NCBI GenBank assembly: GCA_002104905.1
Contig: MCFE01000104.1
Location: 1 to 64,000, forward strand
DNA: 64,000 nt
Source of the DNA: Basidiobolus meristosporus CBS 931.73
Taxonomy: Eukaryota; Basidiobolomycota; Basidiobolomycetes; Basidiobolales; Basidiobolaceae
Direction of reading: 5' to 3'
Shown: positions 23,051-34,574 of the stretch, one piece after another
How positions within the stretch are numbered: position 1 is the stretch's first letter
Layout of the letters: every line of letters begins with the position of its first letter
The notes under the pieces: model-generated
Seen by the model: the letters and a program-made list of their open reading frames with translations, nothing else
Told to the model about the DNA's origin: nothing
Databases searched by the model: none
Translations under genes and position numbers: made by a program

Positions 23051-23942
23051 GGTAGCAGAGGAAGGCGGATGAACTTGCAAGGAATACTGGAATATACTAA
23101 ACTAGGTTGTGGGTTTGTAAAGCCACTAGTATGTCAAGAATACAACTATTGAGCCACAATCCCCAACTTAAATAAGTTAGCATCACTTCAGAAGGTACTG
23201 GTTTTGACATCCTTTGATAGAGTATTGTACTAAAGCTTCCAATACTGTAACAACTGTAAACTCCACCAGCAGGGTAAGAAAGTGAATGCAGCTTTGACCA
23301 AGAGTTTTACAAAGATAAAGTATCTTTGCCTTTATAGGACAAGACTAGGGAAAGATGATGGGTGATACTTACGGGGCGTATTCCTTTTACAAGTTTTCTT
23401 AAAACTTTGGGCAGAAGGCAGGGATCCACAGGTAAGTCAGGAGAGTCTGATAAAACTGTTATGAATAGACACAAGGCAGGAGGAAAAGCTAGGCATGGCA
23501 GGAAAGGACTTTGGTGTGGACCATCAAGGCAAGGCAGGATTCAAGACAAGGCTGTTTATTCAAGACCTGTGTTTATCAGACTGAGGAATACTTAAGGGGG
23601 GATAGGACTATATATACTTTTTGGCTATACTGATGCTGAGAGATATTAGCTATTACTAATGGGGTTGTGGGGTGAGGCACAGCAATGTGCTGGGGATAAT
23701 AATATAGAAGGCAAGGCACTGAGACAGGATGGGGAAATGGATTGGGTCTCCTGATCATGTGACCTGGTATTTCCATATATGGTACTGGACTATGAAAAAT
23801 ACAATGGGAAGCTTCCATGGAATGTTCCAATGTGTAATAATGGCCTGGAATGGTCAGGAACTTTCTGGAAGGAATCTCCTAGAAATTGAGCTAGGAAGCT
23901 GAAACTTGGCATGGGTGTTCATGGTTGTCATGTGATCATGAC
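23051..23942. other. Unassigned segment, possible gypsy-2 leader/5' LTR
   Basis: No gene. It lies directly upstream of the gypsy-2 start and has a TATATA motif on the minus strand near 23,610, so it may contain the 5' LTR. No second copy is in the window to prove this. Confidence 0.4.
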
Positions 23943-26900
23943 AATCTGTGGGCAAAGCAACTACTGATGAGGATGTGATAGTTACCATCCTGAATAGCCT
24001 GACAGACAGGTTTCAGGGCCTTGGATCAGCCCTAGAGTCCAGAACTGAAGATTTGACCTTAAATTTCATATATGGAAGGCTCCTGGATGAAGAATTAAGA
24101 AAATCAAGTGCCAATAAGAAGGAAGAAGAAAATGCTTTGATAAGCAATGATAGCCAACAAAGGAAGCACCAAAGACCCTACAAGGCAACAGCAACCTGTT
24201 TTGCAACTACTGCAAAAGGAAAGGACACACATCAGACCGGTGTCTCAAAAAGAGAGATAATCAGCAAAAGAAGCCTGAATATGGAAATGCTGCAACACTG
24301 AAGATAGACTATTTATATCTGCACTAAATATGACCACAAACAAGGATTCTCAGGCATGGTATATTGACTCTGGAGCTTCTCAACACTTTACACACCAAAA
24401 AGAACTTTTTACCCAATAGACCTGTTCTGTTGGATAGTGCCACATTGAGCCATGAGTGCCAAATGATGCCATAGTGTGCCAGAGAGGCCAAGTGAGTCTA
24501 TACTAGGCCACAGAGTGTGAAACATGTATCTGCATCTTTATGCAAAGCAGCCCCTGTGTTTCACGTATGATGCAGGAGAAAATCCATTTTTTGATGTTTT
24601 TTTGTGGATCAATGTTATGCAGGATGTGTAAGAGCACAGAAGTACTGAAGACATGCATTAGGTACTCAATACCCATGGCACTCTGAATCTAGCTCCTGTG
24701 GCTTGTAACATGTCACAACAATGCATGGCACTTTCTTGGTCCACTGGTACTATCTGGCACTATATCTAATTATTAGCCCTAAAGTAAGATCTATACAAAG
24801 CACTTATAGTGCCAGATAGTACCAGTGGACCAAGAAAGTGCCATGCATTGTTGTGACATGTTACAAGCCACAGGAGCTAGATTCAGAGTGCCATGGGTAT
24901 TGAGTACCGAATGCATGTTTTCAATCCTTTTGGCTCTTACACATCCTGCACAACATTGACCTAAAAAAAAGGTCAAAAAATGGATTTTCTCCAACGCAAT
25001 TGGTGAAACACACGGGCTGCTTTGCATGAAGATGCAGGTCTATGTCTCACACTCTGGCCAAGTATAGGCTCACTTAGCCTCCCTGGCACACTATGGCATC
25101 ATTTGGCACTCATGGCTCAATGTGGCACTATCCAACAGAACAAGTCTAATATCAAGAAATTCCAATTAAGAAGGTTTTCATGGGTGACAATAGGACACTT
25201 GATGCAGTGGCAGAAGGAACTATTCAAGTAAACCTTAAAAGCAGTGAAGGAAGCCATACACTCACCTTTAAAGAAGTACTCTATGTACCAGAAATAGCCA
25301 AGAACCTACTCACTGTAAGCAAGGCCATAGCAGAAGGACTCAGTTTTGAGTTTCAACAATTCTGGATGCAGGATCACTGATTAAAATGGTGCCCATATTG
25401 CTTTGGGCAACAGAGATCAGAATCTATACAAGTTGACTTATATTCCATCATATCTGGAAGCTAATATAAGTAACTTAAATGAAGAAACACCAATGCTTTG
25501 GCACAGGAGATTTGGACACATCAATTTTGATTATTTGCGTAAAATGGTCAAAGATTAGTTATTTTATGCAGTGAAAATGATCCCCCAGCTAATTTGGAGC
25601 ACTGTGAAGCCTGCATATATGGGAAACAAGCCAGTCAACTGTTCAAGAGCTCTGGGCTAATCAAAACTAAGATAAAATTAGATCTAATTAACTCAGATCT
25701 GTGTGGACCTATGCAGAATTTATCCTTAGGTGGGATGAAGTATTAAATCACTTTTATTGATGATTATACAAGATACACATGGGTCTACTTCATGGAGAGA
25801 AAGGAAGAAGCTCTGTCTAAGTTCAGGGAGCTTAAAGCCATGGTGGAGAGAGAAACTGGTGAAAAAATCAAGAAAATATGCTCTGACAATTGTGGAGAAT
25901 ATACCTCAAAAGTCTTCATCCACTTCTGCAAAATTCATAGGATTAAGCAAGAGACTACTGTACCATACTCCCCACAGCAAAATGGAGTAGTGGAATGTGC
26001 TAACAGATCAATAATTGATATGGCAAGATCTATGATCCATGATCAAAAATTATGCTATGTTTCTTGGGCAGAATCAGTTGCCACTGCTGTATACCTTAAA
26101 AATAGGAGTTATAACAGAATACTTCATGGTTCTACTCCATTTGAAGTATGGTATGGATACAGACCAAGTGCAGAACATCTAAGAATATTTGGGTGTACAG
26201 CATATGCCAAAAAACTGGCCGGAAATCAGTCAAAATTTGAGCCAAAAAGTGTAAAATGCATATTTTTGGGCTACTGCAATGAGAGTAAGGCATACAGACT
26301 CTACAATACCAAAGCAAAGAAGCTGAGCAAGTCCAGGGATATGTTGTTTGATGAAAATTCAAAATTCTCACAAAAAATGACATCAGATGATGACAAAAAT
26401 TCAATCCCAAGTCCACCAATTATTGGGATTGAATCAGAGCAAAACAATGAAGATTTTTTCACTCCAGAGGACTCTACAACCATGGTTCAGCCAGAATCAG
26501 TGCCCAGGAATATCCAAGAAGTGATCATCACAGTATCAAATGCCCGTAGATCCAATTGGACAAGAAATAGCCCAAATTACTATATCAATGAGGGTACAAA
26601 CTTAGCCTATGCCTATTCAGTCCATATTGATGAACCCCAGACTGTGAAAGAGGCCCTAAGTAGCCCCCAGACAAAGCTTTGGGGATCTGCAATGACTGAG
26701 GAATATCAGACCCTGATAGAAAATCAAACTTGGGACTTAGTCAAATTACCAATCAACCAAAAATCAATTGGGTGCAGGTGGGTCTTCAAGACAAAATACA
26801 AGGCTGATGGTACAATTGAAAGATACAAAGCAAGACTTGTGGCCTAAGGATACTCTCAAACAAAAGGACTTGACTATACTGCGACCTTTGCACTGGTAGC

Positions 26901-27190
26901 CAAGTTTAATTCCATTAAATTAATATTGGCTATTGCAGCCAAATATAAGTTTTTTATTCATCAAATGGATGTAAAAACTGCATTTTTGAATGGAGAACCT
27001 GATGAGGACGTGTATATGGACCAGCCTGATGGGTTTGCTGACTAAGATAACCCACATTTGGTCTGCAAGCTTAAAAAGTCACTATATGGTCTCAAACAAT
27101 CCCCAAGAGCCTAGAATTGCAAGATAGATTCTTATTTGGAATCTTTGAGTTTCAAAAGGAGTAATGCTGACTATAGTATATACTATAAGC
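23943..27190 (+). pseudogene. Ty1/copia element copia-2, left part (5'-truncated)
   Basis: Begins abruptly within gag (aligned to copia-1 at about 27,993), so the 5' LTR and start are lost. The zinc-knuckle region shows a frameshift. Protease, integrase and half of RT follow. The longest open stretch is 25,792-26,847, covering the integrase core to the start of RT; it ends at AAA-to-TAA (about 26,846) relative to copia-1. It is interrupted by the foldback element at 24,418-25,147 and by copia-1 after 27,190. Confidence 0.85.
24418..25147. mobile_element. 730-bp foldback (long inverted repeat) element
   Basis: Two arms of about 345 bp (24,418 to about 24,764 and about 24,806-25,147) are near-perfect reverse complements around a ~40-bp spacer. 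The termini read AGACCTGTTCTGTTGG and, from the right, AGACTTGTTCTGTTGG. The target duplication is AAT; excision restores the copia frame as in copia-1 (near 28,460). There is no coding capacity. The outer arm carries GCCA every 9-10 bp. It is a MITE/foldback type whose autonomous partner is unknown. Confidence 0.88.
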
Positions 27191-27539
27191 TGTTGTAAAA
27201 ACTCATAATTCCACCTAAATATTCACCTAACTTAGTCACTTAGATCATCACCTTCAAATCCTAGAGAATACTGACCAAATTCCTTGTTGGGATTTACTTA
27301 GAATATTTTCACCAAAATGCCAGGTACCCAGAACATGAAAATTCTCAAAGTTGTCCAAACAGCCCCAAACTTTGCACACATGCTCTTGGGACCTTCCGTA
27401 ATCTATTCTACATGTTGGTAATGCCAAGACCAGGTAAAAGTATAAATACTACTTTTACATTCAATAAATCATTAAGTGAAAACCACATAATCTACCTGTT
27501 CTCCCAATCACTTCCAATATCTCCAAGACTCTTACAACA
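27191..27539 (+). repeat. copia-1 5' LTR
   Basis: 349 bp, TGTTGTAAAA...CTTACAACA. It holds an AAAGTATAAATAC motif near 27,437, a plausible TATA box. Confidence 0.93.
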
Positions 27540-27552
27540 GGTTATGAGCCCC
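27540..27552 (+). other. copia-1 primer-binding site overlapping the gag start
   Basis: Immediately after the LTR the sequence reads GGTTATGAGCCCC. This complements a GGGGCTCATAACC stretch like the anticodon stem-loop of initiator Met tRNA, as in Drosophila copia and yeast Ty5, which use an internal tRNA fragment. The ATG of gag (27,544) lies inside it. Confidence 0.7.
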
Positions 27553-30500
27553 AAGCTGTCACTCTCTGCAATGTCTACTACTGCTATTACTGGAATTTTT
27601 CCCTCTGCTGAAAAGTTGGATGGATCTAACTACCAAGTGTGGAAGGTGAAGATGAAGATGCTGCTACAAGAAAGAGGCCTTTGGGATATTGTCATGGGAG
27701 AAGAATGCCCTCCTAAAAACATGGGAGAGGAAGCCTTAAAGTACCAGAAGAAAGAACAAAGTGCCTTTAACTGCATTTGCCTTAATGTCAAGGACAAATT
27801 GCTAATTCAATGCTCAAGAGCAAAAACAGCAAAGAATGCCTGGAAGGCATTAGAAGACACCTACAAGTCATGTTCAGCTGCCAAGAAGATGTATCTGAGA
27901 CAAAAATTCTTTACTACAAAGATGCTGCCAGGAGAAGAAATGAAAAATCTAATTAACAGAATTACCCTGCTGGTAGATGAGATGGAATCTGTGGGCGTAC
28001 CAACTACTGATGAGGATGTGATAGTTACCATCCTGAATAGCCTGACAGACAAGTTTCAGTGCCTTGTATCAGCCCTAGAGTCCAGAACTGAAGATTTGAC
28101 CTTAAATTACGTATATGGAAGGCTCCTGGATGAAGAATTAAGAAAATCAAGCACCAATAAGAAGGAAGAAGAAAATGCTTTAATAAGCAATGATAACCAA
28201 CAAAGGAGGTACCCAAGACCCTACAAAGGCAACAGCAACCTATTTTGCAACTACTGCAAAAGGAAAGGACATACATCAGACCGGTGTTTCAAAAAGAGAG
28301 ATTATCAGCAAAAGAATCCTGAATATGGAAATGCTGCAACAACTGAAGATAGACTATTCATATCTGCACTAAATATGACCACAAACAAGGATTCTCAGAT
28401 GTGGTATATTGACTCTGCAGCTTCTCAACACTTTACACACCAAAAAGAACTTTTTACCCAATATCAAGAAATTCCAATTAAGAAGGTTTTCATGGGTAAC
28501 AATAGAACACTTGATGCAGTGGGAGAAGGAACTATCCAAGTAAACCTTAGATGCAGTGAAGGAAGCCATACACTAACCTTCAAAGAAGTACTCTATGTAC
28601 CAGAAATAGCCAAGAACCTACTCACTGTAAGCAAGGCCACAGCAGAAGGACTCAGTTTCAGTTTTGACAATTCTGGATGCAGGATCACTGATCAAAATGG
28701 TGCCCATTTTGCTTTGGGCATCAGAGATGAGAATCTATACAAGTTGACTTATATTCCATCATATCTGGAAGCCAATATAAGTAACTTAAATGAAGAAACA
28801 CCAATGCTTTGGCACAGGAGATTTGGACACATCAATTTTGATTATTTGCGTAAAATGATCAAAGATCAGCTAATTTCTGGAGTGAAAATTGATCCCCCAG
28901 CTAATTTGGAGTACTGTGAAGCCTGCATATATGGGAAACAAGCCAGACAACTGTTCAAGAGCTCTGAGTTAATCAAAACTAAGATAAAATTAGATCTAAT
29001 TCACTCAGATCTCTGTGGACCTATGCAAAATTTATCCTTAGGCAGGATGAAATATTTAATCACTTTTATTGATGATCATACAAGATACATATGGGTCTAC
29101 TTCATGGAGAGAAAGGAAGAAGCTCTGTCTAAGCTCAGGGAGTTTAAAGCCATGGTGGAGTGAGAAACTGGTGAAAAAATCAAGAAAATACGCTCTGACA
29201 ATTGTGGAGAATATACCTCAAAACTCTTCATCCACTTCTGCAAAATTCATGAGATAAAGCAAGAGACTACTGTACCATACTTCCCACAGCAAAATGGAGT
29301 AGCAGAATGAGCTAACAGATCAATAATAGATATGGCAAGATCTATGATCCATGATCAAAAATTATCCTATGATTTTTGGGCAGAATCAGTTGCCACTGCT
29401 GTATACCTTAAAAATAGGAGTTATAACAGAATACTTCGTGATTCTACTCCATTTGAAGCATGGTATGAATACAGACCAAGTGCAGAACATCTAAGAATAT
29501 TTGGGTGTACAGCATATGCCAAAAAACTGGCCAGAAATCAGTCAAAATTTGAGCCAAAAAGTGTAAAATGCATATTTTTGGGCTACTGCAATGAGAGTAA
29601 GGCATACAGACTCTACAATACCAAAGCAAAGAAGCTGAGCAAGTCCAGGGATATGTTGTTTGATGAAAATTCAAAATTCTCACAAAAAATGACATCAGAT
29701 GATGACAAAAATTCAATCCCAAGTCCACCAATTATTGGGATTGAATCAGAGCAAAACAATGAAGATTTTTTCACTCCAGAGGACTCTACAACCATGGTTC
29801 AGCCAGAATCAGTGCCCAGGAATATCCCAGAAGTGATCATTACAGTATCAAATGCCCGTAGATCCAATTGGACAAGAAATAGCCCATATTACTATATCAA
29901 TGAGGGTACAAACTTAGCCTATGCCTATTCAGTCCATGTTGATGAACCCCAGACTGTAAAAGAGGCCCTAAATAGCCCTCAGTCAAAGTTTTGGAGATCT
30001 GCAATGACTGAGGAGTATCAGGCACTGATGGAAAATCAAACTTGGGACTTAGTCAAATTACCAATCAACCAAAAATCAATTGGATGCAGATGGGTCTTCA
30101 AGACAAAATACAAGGCTGATGGTACAATTGAAAGATACAAAGCAAGACTTGTAGCCAAAGGATACTCTCAAACAAAAGGACTTGACTATACTGAGACCTT
30201 TGCACCGGTAGCCAAGATTAATTTTGGCTATTGCAGCAAAATATAAGTTTTTTATTCATCAAATGGATGTAAAAACTGCATTTTTGAATGGAGAACTTGA
30301 TGAGGACGTGTATATGGACCAGCCTGATGGGTTTGATGACCAAAATAACCCCCATTTGGTCTGCAAGCTTAAAAAGTCACTATATGGTCTCAAACAATCA
30401 CCGAGAGCCTGGAATTGCAAGATAGATTCTTATTTGGAATCTTTGAGTTTCAAAAGGAGTAATGCTGACTATAGTATATACTATAAGCCAGATAGAGCAA

Positions 30501-31501
30501 ATCCAGTTCCATTAGCTCTATATGTGGATGATCTTATTATAGCCACCAATAACCTAGAAACATTGGAAGAGACTAAATCCAGCCTATCTAAGGAGTTCAA
30601 GATGTCCGATCTAGGAGAACTTAGTTACTACTTAGGGATTAAGTTCTCCATAGACAGAAGTACCCAGACTATTACCCTAAGCCAATCCAAGTACATTCAA
30701 GATATACTCAGGAAGTACAAAATGGAAGACTGTAAACCGGCAGCCACCCCAATGGAGACAAACCTTAACTTGGTCAAAACTAAACCAAATCAAGAGAGCT
30801 TGGTGCCATCTGAAAGCCCTGACTTTCCTTATCAATCTATGGTTGGCAGTCTGATGTATATCATGCTTGGAACATGTCCAGATAACTCATATTCAGTGGG
30901 AGTTGTCAGTCAACATAATCAGAATTATGGATCTGATCATATTGCAGCAGTTAAGCGGATTTTTAGATACCTAAAAGGAACTGCTGATATCTGCTTAAGA
31001 TTCACTTATAAGGATTCAGAACAGGATCTTGTGGGATACTCTGATGCTGATTGGGGACGAAATTTGGAAGACAGAAGATCTACCACAGGATACACCTTTC
31101 TTTACTGTAAAGGAGCAATTTCATGGAATTCAAGAAAGCAACCAACCGTAGCACTTTCTACTACAGAGGCAGAGTATATGGCAGCCTGTGAAGCTACAAA
31201 AGAAGCAATGTGGTTAAGAAAGCTCCTTACAGATTTAGGCCTATGTCAAAAAACGCCTATTACTTTATTTCAAGATAAACAAGGATGTATACAATTAGGT
31301 AGAAATCCAACTTTTCATGCTAGAACCAAGCACATAGATATTAGACATCATTTCATACGTGAAGCTATAGAGAATAACTTAGTTAGCTTAGTTTACTGTC
31401 CTACAGATGAAATGATTGCAGTCATATTTACCAAACCATTAGCTAGAGACAAGTTTGAATATCTTAGGTCAAAATTAGGACTAGTCAGTATGAACATTTA
31501 G
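27544..31501 (+). pseudogene. copia-1 Gag-Pol, broken by two stops and a deletion
   Basis: Open from the ATG at 27,544 to 29,163: Gag, the CCHC knuckle CNYCKRKGHTSDRC (about 28,245-28,290), a protease with DSAAS, and the integrase zinc finger and first catalytic Asp. A TGA at 29,161-29,163 (AGA in copia-2) and a TGA at 29,308-29,310 (TGT in copia-2) interrupt integrase. The next open part is 29,332-30,246. A 14-bp loss between TTAAT repeats near 30,225 then shifts the frame. RT (KTAFLNG, YVDD) and RNase H (DADWG) continue open to 31,501. The domain order INT-RT-RH marks Ty1/copia. It cannot make a full polyprotein. Confidence 0.92.
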
Positions 31502-31512
31502 ATGAGTGGGAG

Positions 31513-31861
31513 TGTTGTAAAAATTTGTAATTCCACCTAAATATTCACCTAACTTTGTCACTTAGATCATCACCTTCAAATCCTAGAGAATACTGACCAA
31601 ATTCCTTGTCGGGATTTACTTAGAATATTTTCACCAAAATGCCAGGTACCCAGAACATGAAAATTCTCAAAGTTGTCCAAACAGCCCCAAACTTTGCACA
31701 CATGCTTTTGGGACCTTCCGTAACCCATTCTACGTGTTTGTAATGCCAAGACCAGGTAAAAGTATAAATACTACTTTTACATTCAATAAATCATTAAGTG
31801 AAAACCACATAATCTACTTGTTCTCCCAATCACTTCCAATATCTCCAAGACTCTTACAACA
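31513..31861 (+). repeat. copia-1 3' LTR
   Basis: 349 bp, about 97% identical by eye to 27,191-27,539. It starts 11 bp after the pol stop. Confidence 0.93.
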
Positions 31862-32406
31862 TAAGCCAGATAGAGCAAATCTAGTTCTATTAGCTCTATA
31901 TGTGGATGATCTTATTATAGCCACCAATAATGTAGAAACATTGGAAGAGACTAAATCCAGCCTATCTAAGGAGTTCAACATGTCTTATCTAGGAGAACTT
32001 AGTTACTACTTAGGGATTAAGTTCTCCATAGACAGAAGTACCCTGACTATCACCCTAAGCCAATCCAAGTATATTCAAGATATATTAAAGAAGTACCAAA
32101 TGGAAGACTGTAAACCAGCAGCTACCCCGATGGAGACAAACCTTAACTTGGTCAAAACTTAACCAAATCAAGAGAGCTTGGTGCCATCTGAAAGCCCTGA
32201 CCTTCCTTATCAATCTATGCTCAGCAGTCTGATGTATATCATGCTTGGTACACGTCCGGATATCTCATATTCAGTGGGAGTTGTCAGCCAACATAATCAG
32301 AGCTATGGATCTGATCATATTGCAGCAGTTAAGCAGATTTTTAGATATCTTAATGCAGAGTATATGGCAGCATGTGAGTCCACAAAAGAAGCAATGCAGT
32401 TAAGAA
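31862..32406 (+). pseudogene. copia-2 right part (RT/RNase H)
   Basis: Continues copia-2 after the nested copia-1, from the KPDRAN codons through YVDD. It has a stop at about 32,159. About 65 codons of RNase H are deleted, so the IFRYL region joins directly to AEYMAACE (near 32,350). Confidence 0.85.
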
Positions 32407-32751
32407 TGTAGTAAAAATTTGTAATTGCACCTAAATGCTCACCTTAGTCACTTAGTCTGAATTATCTAGGATTGGTAGGTAATGATCTAAGTTCCTTATT
32501 GGGATTTTCTTAAAATATTTCCACCAAAACATCAGGTGCCCAGCACGTGAGATTTCACAAAGTTGTCCACATGGCCCCAAACTTTGCATACATGTTCTTG
32601 GGAGCTTCCTAAACATATTCTATATGTTTGCCATGCTAAGACCATGTAAAAGTAGAAATACCACTTTTACATTCAATAAATCATTAAGTGAAAACCATGT
32701 AGTCTACTTGTTCTCCCAAACACTTCCAATATCTCCAAAACTCTTACAACA
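32407..32751 (+). repeat. copia-2 3' LTR (diverged)
   Basis: Aligns with the copia-1 LTR throughout and ends CTCTTACAACA at 32,751. The first bases are altered. It is clearly older than the copia-1 LTRs. Its end is the edge of the CpG-poor compartment. Confidence 0.8.
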
Positions 32752-33699
32752 AGAATTGCCATTGGGTTTTGCTGCAGGATAATATGGAAGGAAGCGGGTG
32801 AGGTTTGGGGCCTATTGGCTGACCTCAGAAAGGCTAACCCTTAGACCATGTGGAGAAATTTTTCAAATCAAATACCTGAGCAAAACTTGCCTCATCAAAA
32901 TGCGGTACGGATTCACTTGTAATATTGCGCAGGAAGGCTACCTACGAAGGAACCTACCGATGCAACAACCCCTTGGAGTCTTGAAATGGTATTTAGGAAT
33001 GTAGGTAATCTTCATAATAGGAGGAATACTTCTGCCATTGAACAATGAGATTCGGAGCTTGAACCAGAACAGGACACTCCAAAGAGTATATGGAATACAA
33101 TATTGTATCATTAATCAATAGAATATGGAATACGATATTGTATTACTGACCCAATTGGTCATATGGTACATATCCGTGTGTGAGGAGTGTGAGAAAGAGC
33201 GCAGAAAATGGATAAGACGAATGCGCATCACTCCGTTTCGTTAGTTCTACCAGTGGAGGAGGTGTGGGGAATAGCGATGCATACTGGTAGTGCCCCACGA
33301 AGCACCAATCAAATCCATCACAAAAACGGCGTTTGAAACCCAAATCAAAGGGAAGGGACGCTTAACAGATCTACACAGGCATGTATAACTGATGGTCCAA
33401 GGCCGTCTAATGAAGCCTCGCCGACGCAACCAGGTAGTAAGGTGGCGGCGTATACTACTGACTGTCGTAGGTTACACAAGCCCATCCACGGTCTCAATTC
33501 TGGTACAAATCGAGCGGGCACTTCGTGGTGGTAAGAGCTTATTCAACAGCGCATCTCGGCAGGGCCGGAGCAAGGTATAACCCAATTTCCTTTTCAGTAA
33601 GGGAGTCTAGATTAGCCCCGTGGAGTAACAATTTTTTCCCCGTCGCTTGCCCGAGAGGGAGTATAAAACCTCCATCGATCGGCATACACCATCAGCATT
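32752..33699. other. Intergenic region
   Basis: No supported gene. CpG frequency rises at once. A TATAAAA at 33,662-33,668 lies 32 bp before the Dic1 start. Confidence 0.6.
33662..33668 (+). promoter_or_regulatory. TATA box of the dicarboxylate carrier gene
   Basis: TATAAAA 32 bp upstream of the ATG at 33,700. This implies a very short 5' leader if it is used. Confidence 0.5.
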
Positions 33700-34574
33700 A
33701 TGAGTAAGCAAGCATATCCCTTCTGGTTCGGAGGCGCAGCGGCATGTTGCGCGACCTGCGTGAGCCATCCGCTCGATCTTGTCAAGGTCCGACTGCAGAC
33801 AAACAAGGGGAAAGGAGGACCTGGGATTGCGAGGGTGCTCGTGAACACTATCAAGAGTGATGGATTGCTAGGCATCTACAGCGGTCTCTCGGCCAGTCTC
33901 TTCAGACAGCTGCTTTATTCCACCACGCGGTTCGGCTGTACGAGGTCCTAAAGAGGCGGACCAACAATGACACCTTTTCCATCACCAAGACCGTTCTGAT
34001 CTCCATGGTATCCGGGGGAGTTGGCGGGATAGTCGGCAATCCTGGTGACGTGTTAACCATTCGGATGGCTAACGACGGGAACCTGCCTCCAGAGCTGAGA
34101 AGGAACTACAAGCACATCTTCGATGGTTTGGTGCGGATCGTGGGAGAGGATGGCGTCATGGGACTGTTCCGTGGAGTGTGGCCCACCACCATCAGGGCCA
34201 TGCTGATGACCAGTGCTCAGATAGCCAGTTACGACTCGTTTAAAAATCTTCTGCTAAACCATGTTGGGATGGCTGACGGCATCGGAACCCATCTGGCTTC
34301 AAGTCTCTTGGCAGGTCTAGTCGCAACCACCGTTACCTCCCCAGTGGATGTTATCAAGACCAGGGTCATGAACTCTCACTCCAATGAAAACGCCATCCGT
34401 ATCACTGTCAACACCGTGAGGAACGAAGGGGTCCGGGCTCTGTTCAAAGGATGGCTGTCGGCGTTTATCCGTCTTGGGCCCCATACCATTTTAACCTTCG
34501 TGTTTCTGGAGAAATTTAGGGAATTCTACGATTCCAGAGCCATCCGAGTTACCAAAACCACTCACCTAATATGA
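33700..34574 (+). CDS. DIC1: Mitochondrial dicarboxylate carrier (frameshifted copy)
   Basis: Three mitochondrial-carrier repeats with signatures PLDLVKVRLQT, NPGDVLTIRM and SPVDVIKTRVM. The NPPELRRNYKHIFDGL-like region after the second repeat is typical of fungal Dic1. This inner-membrane protein exchanges malate/succinate for phosphate. There is no visible intron. The frame breaks once at about 33,935, right after STTRFG: the next conserved residues LYEVLK are read one base off. No GT-AG pair could remove this without losing them. One base is therefore missing relative to an intact 291-residue gene. It could be a sequencing indel or a true lesion; everything else is well conserved. Confidence 0.85.

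Larger units (their letters stand above)
27191..31861 (+). mobile_element. Ty1/copia LTR retrotransposon copia-1 (complete structure, defective pol)
   Basis: 349-bp LTRs at 27,191-27,539 and 31,513-31,861 differ at about 11 positions (roughly 3%). The target duplication is TAAGC (27,186-27,190 and 31,862-31,866). It sits inside the RT gene of copia-2, an older copy of the same family. pol carries two stops and a 14-bp deletion. Confidence 0.95.

Noticed and set aside
23051..23942. Firm call of a gypsy-2 5' LTR
   Set aside because: No second LTR copy and no clear primer-binding site are present to define the ends.
33937..33991. Short intron to explain the DIC1 frame change
   Set aside because: The only GT...AG pair would delete the conserved LYEVLK region, so a one-base indel is simpler.
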